A DNA stretch of 64,000 bases from Petrosia ficiformis (taxonomy: Eukaryota; Porifera; Demospongiae; Haplosclerida; Petrosiidae): NCBI GenBank assembly GCA_947044365.1, contig OX345645.1, positions 2,188,856 through 2,252,855 of the forward strand, written 5' to 3'. The position numbers and the translations under genes are program-made. Positions 12,101 to 21,243 of the stretch are shown here, one piece after another (within the stretch, counting starts at the first letter, position 1; each line of letters starts with the position of its first letter). The notes beneath the pieces are model-generated. The model ran no database searches. It had not been told where the DNA came from and saw nothing but the letters and a program-made list of their open reading frames with translations.

Positions 12101-15100
12101 ATAATGATCTTTGCATGTTAATATGCTGTATCTGTATGTCACTGAAAAGTGGAAGAACATAATGAAAATGAATACTGAAGATTGTGATGAAGAATTTGAA
12201 AGAAGAATGAAAAATCTGGCTCCAAATAATTGTTGTACTTTAATATATACAGTAAGTGATTGCATGTTCTCTTCTTTCATATGAGTTAATAATGTATACC
12301 TTTTCAGTCAGGTACTACTGGACATTCTAAAGGTGCTATGATTAGCCATGACAATGTAAGAAAACTTTTGTAATTATTGGACTTGATATAGTGTAGTTTG
12401 CAGTAATGTTTACAACAATCAGATCTATGGTTGGGCTATTATTACATGCGTGTATGGAGGCAGCAACAGTAATTTGTAAACAGTTACTCACCAGGGTTTC
12501 ATCCATGATGTTTTGTTAGGGAGGGGAAAGAATCAATCATGTGAAGCACACTGCTCCTGGCGGGTGTCTACCAGAGTTTTTGATAAGTTTTGAAGCTTGG
12601 GCTCAAAAATGGTTAGTGTGTGCACCATTGAGAATACATCTTGAGCCAATTAACTAAGAGTTAATGCTGTTAGTGACAATATAATCATAATTAACTGCAC
12701 CACTGGCCCAAAAGAGAAATGTGCAGTGCCAAATAAGAAGCTTGTAGGTGAAATTTTGTTGCATATTGAAATAAATTTGGTCTAAAATCTAGGAGGGGGG
12801 GTGGGGCTTGAGCTAGGGGGAGATATCCCCTCCCCCCCACTGTATGAAACCCTGCACACACAGGACCAAATATTTGATGTCACAGTAAAATGAGTTTTGA
12901 ATGCCATGTGATCAATATTATGGTAGTACTGAGATTGATTTACATCTCCAATCACTACCGTTGTTCCATACACAATTTAGTATATTATTCATCATTATCG
13001 TAATATTACATTGCATTATATACAAGGGCATAGCTATGAATAGGCTATAGGCCTGTAACCTATACTGAAAATGTTAAGAGAAAGTTTGAATTTGGACAAG
13101 AACCTACCAGTACTAAAGGTAGGTTATAGAAAGGAATGTTTACACAATTAATTATTCATAGTGGGTGTGGTCGATTACTTATTACTTAATTATTTTTGCG
13201 ATTGCAACCCTTCATCAGTTCAAGTCTGAAATGATGGTTTTGAGGCTGAATACTGGAGGTTGCTCTGGATGTACTCTTGACCCATCATTAATATATTTAA
13301 TATTGTTCTGTCTCTATAGATCACATGGATGTGTCAAAGGATCGTAGAGCATTCAAAATCTGTCATGGGAGAAGAGAGTATTGTCAGCTATCTTCCTCTT
13401 AGTCATATTGCTCCTCAGATACTGGATGTGTACACCATGATTTGTACAGCTGGTGCATGTTGGTTTGCACAACCTAATGCATTGAAGGTAAGGATTGCCA
13501 TTACATGATGTATGATATGTATCGATATATCGAAATATCGATATTTTCATTGAATATCGTGGTACAATATTGATTTTTGAGTGTATCTATACACTAGAGT
13601 GGGGAGTTTAGCAAACCTGATTTTTTCAAATTCCTAAAACGTAACTTTAACAAGCTGTGTACATAACTTTTATGGCCATTTGTTAACAACTGCAAATTTA
13701 CACTGTATAAAGATTTCATTTATTATTTCAAATAATGTGATACTGTATCGTATCATGATATTTTGGCAACAATACACATTCCTTATTACCAGATGGTTTT
13801 TCACTAAAAGGTGTATCAAGTCCAATGAAGAGGTCATTATATCATGCACATGTACATGAGAAACCTGTGTGGCCAGGGGTGTGGAAATAGTGGGCCAACT
13901 GCCGAACATTTTGGCCTATATTCAACAGTTCAGTTTCAGATATTTATTGGACAATTAATGCCCTGCATAACTGACTGTATCCACACCACTGCATGTGGCT
14001 CACTTGTATACTAATTAGATTACTGGTGACTGCGTGCACTTTCTTAAATATACAAGAGTTGATACCTTTGCTAATTATATTTGTAAATGTATTATGAATA
14101 TTTAACAAAATGGTAACAATATATTAGGGCTGGGACAATTAATTGATTAATTGATTAATTGATTATAATCAACCAATATTGAAAATTCTTCTGATTATCG
14201 ATTATAAATCTGTGATATCGATTATGCTAATTATTCCAAACAACATACTTTTCAAGCAAATGATGTACAATATGGAAGTGATAGGAAGCCTTTTTGATCA
14301 TCAAATGGGAGGAGTTTCCTGTATTAATTGACTTAATTGGCCTAATTACTTCCACTGATTTTAATCGATTATCAATTGACTTGAAGTTAGTGATAATCGA
14401 TTTCAGAATCTCAGCCGATTCCCAGCCCTACAATATATACTTTCCTAATTTCACTTTCTCCAGTCTATACATCCTATTTATATATTATAGAGTCAATCAA
14501 TGATGTATTTCATATAGGGATCTCTTTTAGAAACACTACGTGAAGTCCATCCAACCGTGTTTTTAGGAGTACCCAGGTACTGGAATAATAAAAGTAAAAA
14601 ATATCATGTTATAATGGTAAACATTTTTGCTACAGAGTTTGGGAGAAAATTGCTGAGAGCATGCAAATTCTGGCTCAAAACACAACAGGTATAAAAGCTC
14701 GGATATCACAATGGGCCAAAGGAGTTGGCCTAAAGGGAAATCTACACAAACAAACAGGGTGAGCAGTCTGAGCACAAGTAATTAAGTAACCAGATAACCA
14801 TTGTACTCTTCTAATTATTATTAAATATTATTAATTTTATTTACAGTGGTTCTGGAATGCCCATTGGTTTCTCTCTGGCTAATTATGTTTACTTCAAGAA
14901 AGTTCGAAAGGCTTTGGGTCTAGACAATTGCCATTTCCCTGCAACAGGATCGGCTCCCATTTCGCAAGATACTCTTACATTTTTCATGAGTATCAATATT
15001 CCTATACATGAGTTATACGGGATGAGTGAAACTACAGGACCAACTAGCATGACTACATCTGATAATATAAGATTCAGATCAAGTGGTTTTGCTATTAATG

Positions 15101-17033
15101 GAACAGATATAAAGATTGATGATGTTAATGATAGTGGCTCTGGAGAGGTATGTACAATACATCCAAAATTAATACATAATTTGATGAGCTTAGTCTCATT
15201 CCTATACCTTTCAAATTGCTTAGGAATGAGGCAGAGTATATATATAATTAATTAGAGAGGTTGTTAACATTATATTCAACATTTCAATATTCAGGATATT
15301 TTTTATAGTTGGAAAGAGAAGACATGTATTATCAGTTTAAAATATTTTATGCTAATCTTTTTTTCATGGTAGATTCTTATTCGTGGTCGACATGTCTTCA
15401 TGGGCTATATAGGTGACCCACGAAGTACTATTGAAAATTTTACAGAAGATGGATGGCTAAAGACAGGTGACATAGGCTATGTCAGCATTGTAAGGAACTT
15501 AGTATAAACTATTTACGTACTGAGATAGTGAGATTTTAATACAGTATAATTTATGATAGTACCTAAATAATTGTCAAACATTTTCACCAAGTATTCTATT
15601 CATCACAATTGTACGTAATCTAATAGTAATTCATTAAGTGCATCATGTGATGTCCACATGATATGGACAACTGAGTATGTACTAAGAAAGTGTAGTCTAC
15701 GATATGTGGTCTAGTAGTCAAAGGTGGTAGTTAGTGTCTAAGGATTGTTGATTGAAGCCAGTAGTTGATGTTATGAAGGCTGCTTATTAGCCTTTCAATT
15801 ATTTTTCCAATTCTATTAACATTATTTGTGTGTAGAGTGGTTTCAGTTCCATTGAAAAGTGGATGAAATCAGTATTACATGACTTCAACAACTTAACTTG
15901 TGTGATGTATGTCCCATTCATGTATCCTTTTTTATATCTTAGGAAGGTTTTGTATACATCACTGGACGAACTAAAGGTAAAAATTTATTAAAGAGAGAAT
16001 AAATTCCATGCAGACTCCAAGAATGTTTTCTCTCTTTTTTTCAGTTTTTCAAGTATTATCAGCTTCAGTACATATTATTTATTGTCCATTGTTTTTTTTT
16101 TTTAATCTCCATTTGAAGAATTGATTGTCATTGCTTCTGGAGAGAACATAGCTCCTGTACCGATCGAGTCAGCTATCAAGGCAGAGCTTCCAATAGTGAG
16201 CCATGTAGTTCTGATTGGAGACCAAAAGCGATTTCTTAGTTGTCTTATAACACTTAAGGTACTAGAATCTACTCAATTAATAAAATGAACCTATTGTATA
16301 TTTGAAAGAATGATCATCCCAAGAGGCGGAAAATTAGTTTCCAACTTTCAAACATGCTATAAGCTCCATTTCTTCAGTTTATCTTTGTGACTATGCAAGG
16401 TGAAGAATCTTCTCCCATGCATAGTCACAAAGATAATAGTCATAACTAACTACTCATGAGTGCATACAAATGTACTATCCATATCCATACAACATGAGAT
16501 GATGCACTGAACTCACTAAAAACTCCTTTTAAGAAACACAATTAATACAAACGTAATCTTGAAAGTAACTCTTTTCAATACTTGTGATAATAGGTTGAAT
16601 TTGATGAAGAAACAGATAGACCAACTGACACTTTGAACCCAGCAGCTAGGACTATCTGTCAGAGTGTTAACAGCAATGCTAAAACTGTTCATGATATTAC
16701 ATCAAGCAGTGAAGGACATCAAATTCTTGAAATGATACAGAAAGCCATTGATAAAGTAAACAGAGGTGCCAATTGTAAAGAAAACAAAGTAATTCTTAGC
16801 TGTTTCTGCAATACTTCCTTGAAAACGTTTTCTTATATAGGTTGCAAAGTGGTCAATATTAGATAGAGATTTTTCAATACCTACTGGAGAACTAAGTTAG
16901 TTGATATTAAATATATACCACTATGTGCATGAATTGTGAACTTTCATTCTTAGCTAACACAATGAAACTGAAGCGAAAATACATTGCTACAAAGTATGCA
17001 GACATTATTGATTCCCTTTACTCAAATTTGTGA
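6169..17033 (+). CDS. ACSBG: Bubblegum-family long-chain acyl-CoA synthetase (17 exons)
   Basis: Exons 6169-6413, 7602-7851, 8030-8118, 9522-9639, 12005-12088, 12150-12251, 12308-12355, 13320-13487, 14518-14576, 14636-14758, 14847-15147, 15373-15489, 15943-15976, 16119-16258, 16594-16788, 16841-16895, 16954-17033; 2208 nt, 735 aa. AMP-binding adenylate-forming enzyme that makes acyl-CoA from fatty acid, ATP and CoA. The ATP P-loop motif at about residues 296-305 reads [10 protein letters not shown], with Ser where Pro is usual; then [21 protein letters not shown] (A5 motif), [11 protein letters not shown] (A7) and [22 protein letters not shown] and [13 protein letters not shown] are typical of ACSBG1/2 rather than other ACSL classes. 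The N-terminal 80 residues are Ser/acidic-rich and probably disordered. The exon 4 acceptor (after AGGAG at 9521) was chosen because the nearby alternative gives a stop. Large tandem arrays fill introns 3 and 4. Confidence 0.93.
7008..7108. repeat. Inverted repeat in ACSBG intron 1
   Basis: TGTTATAACAGATTTATAATC at the left is mirrored by GATTATAAATCTGATAATAG and TCTGTTATAACA at the right, around a GC-richer centre. Foldback structure, probably a MITE relic. Confidence 0.5.
8112..8765. repeat. Minisatellite of about 37 bp that copies the exon 3 splice donor
   Basis: About 17 units of GCTGGGTATGTTAAAGACAC followed by an ACATGTACATG-rich tail. The first unit starts inside ACSBG exon 3: GCTGG are its last bases and GTATGT is its 5' splice site. 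Every unit therefore repeats the last bases of the exon and an apparently intact donor. Decayed units continue to about 8930. Confidence 0.9.
8945..9245. repeat. Second minisatellite in ACSBG intron 3
   Basis: About nine units of GCTAGTTATGTTAATGATAC followed by ATGTACATAT (about 30 bases, a multiple of three). It looks derived from the 37-bp unit just upstream. The open frames across it are repeat artefacts. Confidence 0.85.
9705..11040. repeat. Simple (TATTAC)-type triplet-rich tracts
   Basis: Two clusters (9705-9995 and 10785-11040) of ATTACTATTACTATTACC-like sequence in ACSBG intron 4. The first is interspersed with a repeated CTTAAATATCAGTAG spacer. A short (CAGA)n run is at 10711-10741. 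No genes seen. Confidence 0.8.
11725..11945. mobile_element. Non-autonomous element, CATTCACATTCA family
   Basis: Begins with a TTCACATTCACAATGA-type end and finishes with GTGAACGTGAATGA, its imperfect inverse. Other copies are at 40878-42200 (interrupted by other elements), 58155-58400, and a 3' fragment at about 36055-36135. They share a GGATGTGATGACTTTATA-like interior. Confidence 0.65.
12492..12853. mobile_element. Non-autonomous element, CAGGGTTTCA family, with internal insertion
   Basis: Terminal inverted repeats CAGGGTTTCA (12492-12501) and TGAAACCCTG (12844-12853). Relatives at 30626-30888, 36949-37211, 39295-39490 (inverted) and about 44195-44345 share the interior (GATCATG.AAGCACACTGCTCC, then CAGAAGGCTTGTAG in most). 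In this copy a segment at 12580-12745 is an inverted copy of the separate repeat seen at 3765-3950 and 33585-33780, so one element has inserted in another. Confidence 0.7.
14125..14430. mobile_element. hAT-type MITE with 8-bp target duplication
   Basis: 306-bp element with perfect 10-bp terminal inverted repeats TAGGGCTGGG / CCCAGCCCTA, flanked on both sides by CAATATAT (14117-14124 and 14431-14438). An 8-bp duplication with TAGGG-type ends is typical of hAT elements. It is in ACSBG intron 8. A second, more decayed copy is at 41024-41310. Confidence 0.88.
16379..16436. repeat. Perfect 19-bp hairpin
   Basis: TTATCTTTGTGACTATGCA (16379-16397) and its exact reverse complement (16418-16436) around a 20-base loop in an ACSBG intron. 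Probably the core of a small foldback element. Confidence 0.7.
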
Positions 17034-17372
17034 TCTTAGAGTTTATGAATTCTCTAGATCTATTGATATTATGTGTTATGAATTGTTTCTCTTTGTGAAA
17101 TATTAATGTGACACTTCTGTTTAGAAATGTTTTTAATAAAAGTATAACTGCAAGTCGGTAAATAAAATTAATATTTGATGCAAAAACATCATACAAGGTG
17201 GTCATAGCAAACTAAATGAAGTCAATGAATAATATATATATATATGAACTGAAAAGTATTGAATATAAGAGAAATAAACTCAACTCATGGTATATAATTA
17301 GCAATATAAGAGGAATCAAAGGAGTAAACTCAACTCATGGTATACAAATAGCAAGTTGTACACAGTTATGAC
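17034..17372. other. Convergent intergenic spacer ACSBG / DUF1761
   Basis: No coding potential. A TTTTTAATAAAAG stretch at about 17127-17140 could be a polyadenylation signal for ACSBG. Two short direct repeats (AAACTCAACTCATGGTATA) occur at about 17276 and 17325. Confidence 0.4.
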
Positions 17373-17834
17373 TCAGGCCAACATGTAAATGGCAAACACT
17401 GAAGCAAAAAGTTGTGCAGTGTCATGACCAATACAGATCAAGAGTAGGCCCAATGGTTTCATGGCAAAAACATAGTGTGGGATACTAGCACAAGCCAATA
17501 CACCAGCAACAATAGCACCAAATATCACAGGAAAACGTAGGCCTGTACAGACAGATGAATGTTCTGCAAACATTGGTAGAAGTGTGTTAATGCTAAAGGT
17601 TAGAATCATGCTTTGGATAATGACAGTAACAAATGTCAGGTGTAAAGGCATGATATTCAATGTTCCTGATTTCTTGATAGATTTCATGTCACCAAATGCA
17701 ATCCCTGGAAATGTATATGCCCACCAGACTCGTCCAAAAGCTACTTCTGAGTACCAGGTGAAACCAATGAACAGATTAACAAAGACCGCACAAGCACATT
17801 GGATGAGAAATCCAAGATACTCCATAATCTCCAT
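17373..17834 (-). CDS. DUF1761 family small membrane protein, intronless
   Basis: Single exon, 153 aa. About four hydrophobic segments: residues 8-28, 65-90, 98-120 and 130-152. The N-terminal part contains GFTWYSEVAFGRVWW, which matches the WYSPxxFGxxW signature of DUF1761 proteins, a family of small four-helix membrane proteins mostly known from bacteria and scattered eukaryotes. The function of the family is unknown to me. Being intronless among intron-rich neighbours could point to retroposition or past horizontal transfer, but base composition does not stand out. Its start is 149 bases from the divergent gene at 17984. Confidence 0.75.
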   Translation of the reverse strand: MEIMEYLGFLIQCACAVFVNLFIGFTWYSEVAFGRVWWAYTFPGIAFGDMKSIKKSGTLNIMPLHLTFVTVIIQSMILTFSINTLLPMFAEHSSVCTGLRFPVIFGAIVAGVLACASIPHYVFAMKPLGLLLICIGHDTAQLFASVFAIYMLA

Positions 17835-17983
17835 TGCATGTGCTCTGGTAGACGAGCCACGTGGTCTATTATTGGAAAGTTGTGGGTTAAAAAGTCTAAT
17901 TGACGCTAAGACGCTATTGTGGTATAACGTATACTACTATAAGTTAATTCTTGACACACTCCAATGTAAAATATCTGGCTAAA
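17835..17983. promoter_or_regulatory. Divergent promoter region (149 bp)
   Basis: Separates the DUF1761 gene from the basic protein gene at 17984. Contains GGTATAACGTATAC-like TA sequence near 17920-17935. No clear factor sites recognised. Confidence 0.4.
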
Positions 17984-19768
17984 ATGATACTTCCTAAGAT
18001 TGCTTTCCAAAGCAATCCAAATAGATTTTCTTTTCCTTTGCAACAAGAAATCGATACTCGAAAAGCTGAGACAACATTCAGAAGGGATTTCCAAACACCA
18101 GGAGTAGATTTTCGTCCAGCTACACCAATCCAACCTCCTCTACCTGCATCTATAATCATTTCAAATAAGTTAAATGTAGATGACGTTTATAAAAGTGGCA
18201 CACAAGATGCATACAGGAATCCAAATGTCTCCAAAGATAAAACAATGTTATCAGTGAGAAATTCTAACCATCATACTAACTTTAAAATGGATAGTGACTA
18301 CAGAATCGATGGTTTCTGCACAAGTAACCAATTAGAATATCCATCCAAACCGATACATTCACCTACAAGAATATACAAGTTTTCAGTTCTCAAATTGTCT
18401 GACCCAGGGCCACTTGGAAACAAGACCAGTATTCCCAAAATTAAATCAGAGTATTTGGATTCTTTCACAGTTAAAACTGTAGATGTCAACAAGAGCAGGA
18501 AGAATTATAATGCAGATCACATTAGAGGTATTTTAAATGTTATGTTATTGTGTTCATTTTTCATTTCACACATTCAACTCAAAACTGTCTCTAGCTGACA
18601 TAGATCACTCCAAAGCATTTATTACTACCACCATGGAAACCTTTCAAGGAACTCCAAAACAAGAAGACAATTCTTTATCTCACTGTGCACAATTGCAGCA
18701 AAAAAGAATAACAAGCATCCCATTTGGTTATTTGTTATAACTTTTATTTTGTGTTTATTTTTAAATATCGTGTTATAGGTGATCAAAATAAGGAAAAAGG
18801 AAATTGTACTAGCAGTCAAGAGAGCTACCAAGCTAAAGACTTATCTGAGCGAAATTCTTACAATAAATGGAGTGCGCATGATACAATACATTCATCTTCT
18901 GTGAGGCTTGGAGATCCAATTGCAAGAAAGAGTGGAGCTGCAAGGAGTATTCGTTTGCCACTTTATAAAAACACAGGTGCAAGCAAGAAATAATAATAAT
19001 TCCATATTTGTTTTAATTATCAGAAAGGACACTTCCAATTGAACATGAACGAAATGCCAGTTCCCTTCCAGCTGGTGATCTCAATGCGAGCAGAGTAAAA
19101 GAGAGATTATCACAGTTAACATCCAGGAAAATGCATCCTAAGGTGTATTATTATTATTGGATTGATCATTATGACATGTATACCCACTGCTAAAATTCAT
19201 ATCTATCTATGCTTTCTGCATTTTGCCTTCAAATTAATCATACATGTATGCATGATTTTATATAATTATATATAGCCACCTCCTGGGAGTTTTCCAATTC
19301 ATGTGGATAGTTCATGTTTTCACACACACTCAAGTGTCCATTTTGGGCAAACTAGAATGGTTCCTTCACATCAAAGTACTGTTCGCAATAGCTATTACCC
19401 TATTAAAATCTCACTGGTTGAACATGTTCATGCTCCAAGAAAAGACAACATACCATTTGATTATCCGGGTAAATTCTGCCAGATTATTATTAAAATTTAA
19501 TAACTTTTCATATATGTTTTATTCAGGTAATATGACTTGCTCAACTGCATGTGACTCCTATAGACCAAAAATACATTACAAAGTGGACAAACCTAATCCA
19601 TTAGCATTAGAAAATGTAAGTGGATTCGCATATTTTAATTAAGATCATGAATAACTTGCACCTTAATTACTGTAGTTGAAGAGATCTCATTGGCAGTTGC
19701 CTGATATGGGTATAGCCACTTACTGCACTACTCATCAGACTCACTTCAAATTTCCATCAATACAATAA
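17984..19768 (+). CDS. Uncharacterised 455-aa basic protein, possibly axonemal (7 exons)
   Basis: Exons 17984-18527, 18595-18726, 18779-18976, 19024-19142, 19276-19468, 19527-19615, 19676-19768; 1368 nt, all phases consistent. The start used is the ATG of MILPKIAFQSNPNRF; an in-frame TTG lies 33 bases upstream. No signal peptide, membrane segment or enzymatic motif. The sequence is rich in Ser, Lys, Arg, Pro and His and looks largely disordered, with spaced aromatic and proline motifs such as DFQTPGVDFRP. Its most ordered part is the C-terminus: SYRPKIHYKVDKPNP, then RSHWQLPDMGIATYCTTHQTHF. Repeated aromatic/His/Pro patches of this kind occur in many microtubule-inner and axoneme-associated proteins, and the next gene is ODF3, so a ciliary role is plausible. 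I do not recognise a family and this is inference only. Confidence 0.7.
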
Positions 19769-19967
19769 AATTTTTTAAAATTAATAATAAACAGCTAAAA
19801 AAACAATCTGCCATGTAATAATAATAATAATTACAATTCTACAAAAGTAAATCAAACAACAAAATTAAATAACAAAATCACTACAGAAGACGTAACCATA
19901 AGTATAAGAGAAACATAAAAGTGTAAAAAATTACAGTTTTAGTGTATGCAGTGTGAATGTGTGGGTT

Positions 19968-21006
19968 TTAATCTGAAGCATCAAGAATTAGAGGACACAC
20001 AAATTCTGAATGCTTTGTCCCCATTGAATAAGATGGAGATGACTTTTTGTTTATCACAACCTTTTCTGGACAGTGTGCACCAGGACCTGGTACCTTTGTA
20101 CCCGCTGAAAAGAATATTTAGGATTCACAACATGACCCTTGCAAATGAATTTCACATTAAAATTTTAATTTTTTTACTGTAAATATAAAATGTATATAAT
20201 TTTTCCTGACCTTCAGGCATGTAATTTCTGCTTTGGATAGAAAAGTTAGGCGCAGTCCTTCTAGTAATATCAGCACTTGTGACTCCATACCTTGCAGGAC
20301 CAGGTGTCTTGGCATGGTCTTGGTCAAAGCCACCTAGTTTGCTGCGACCGGGCATACTGTAACAAGCAGATGATGTTCGATTAGGGATCTTGTCACCAAT
20401 AAGTGTAGGAAGTGTATATGATGCAGGAGAAGGATTAGCATCCCCTAATTGTCATGAACAACAATTTTGTTTGTAAAAATTCTTGTAATTCATTGTCTGA
20501 AACTTACTTCTCCTGTATTTTGTTCTTGCACCCATGGAATAGGTAGGACTACGAACTGAGTAAGGGTTGGGATACTTCTCTGGTGCATAGTTTCCTGGGG
20601 CTGGTGTCTTGAAAGGCTCTAGTGCCTTGTTTCTGGAGAAAAGAGAATAATGAGGGGTGCCATCTCTGCCATGACGTGTTGTCATTGGATCAAGAAAATG
20701 AGAAGGTCCTGGACCAAAGTCTTTGCGAAAAACTAGTAACGAAAAAGTGAACAATTTGATAACTAAAATAGAAGTTGGCTTACATGATGTCCCAAGTTTA
20801 GTTCCAAAAGAGTAACAAGGATGAAGCTTTTTGGTAGGGTCATGTCCACTGACACCAGTGAGACTAGGCAGGGTATACTTTCCAGGACCAGGGCCTGAAT
20901 TTCGAAAAGAAATTCATCAACATAGTAATAAATAACTAATAAACTAACCTCTTTCCATTGCTGCGATCTTGGGTCGCTCAGGAGATGGTGTGCTTGTTCC
21001 AGTCAT
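19968..21006 (-). CDS. ODF3: Outer dense fibre protein 3 / ciliary microtubule-associated protein (SHIPPO repeats, 5 exons)
   Basis: Exons (minus) 21006-20949, 20894-20784, 20732-20508, 20444-20211, 20104-19968; 765 nt, 254 aa, the same length as mammalian ODF3 (CIMAP1A). It has repeated Pro-Gly-Pro SHIPPO/STPGR motifs: PGPGKYTLPSLTG, FGPGPSHFLDP, TPAPGNYAPEKYP, TPGPARYG and VPGPGAHCPEKV, plus the conserved GRSKLGGF and the C-terminal GTKHSEFVCPLILD. ODF3-type proteins associate with the axoneme of sperm flagella and motile cilia. All four introns are phase 1. The gene is head-to-head with DAP3 (237 bases between ATGs). Identification is firm at family level; which paralogue (ODF3 or ODF3L) is uncertain. 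Confidence 0.92.
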
Positions 21007-21243
21007 CTTACCTGAATTTCAACTTCACCCTATAAATCGAAAGTTTTCTCGATGAAGTTGTGTCTCGGCCTTTAACAAGCAAAAGAACGCCTTTTGCAAC
21101 TCGTCTAAAGAAGGCTGGAGTAGGAAAAGAAAGCTACGGCACTGCTGCAACTTGCTCTGCGTTGGATAATGAGCCACACCCTAATCTGTTTCTATGGAGA
21201 CAGAGTATCCAGGAACTCCACCCATTAAACCACGTGGGCAAAC
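21007..21243. promoter_or_regulatory. Divergent promoter and leader region ODF3 / DAP3
   Basis: 237 bases between opposed start codons. It holds the ODF3 upstream region and most of the DAP3 5' leader, since the DAP3 ATG is the last codon of its first exon. An open frame at 21060-21243 lacks an ATG and reads as leader. An ACCACGTGG E-box-like motif is at about 21230-21238. Confidence 0.45.
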
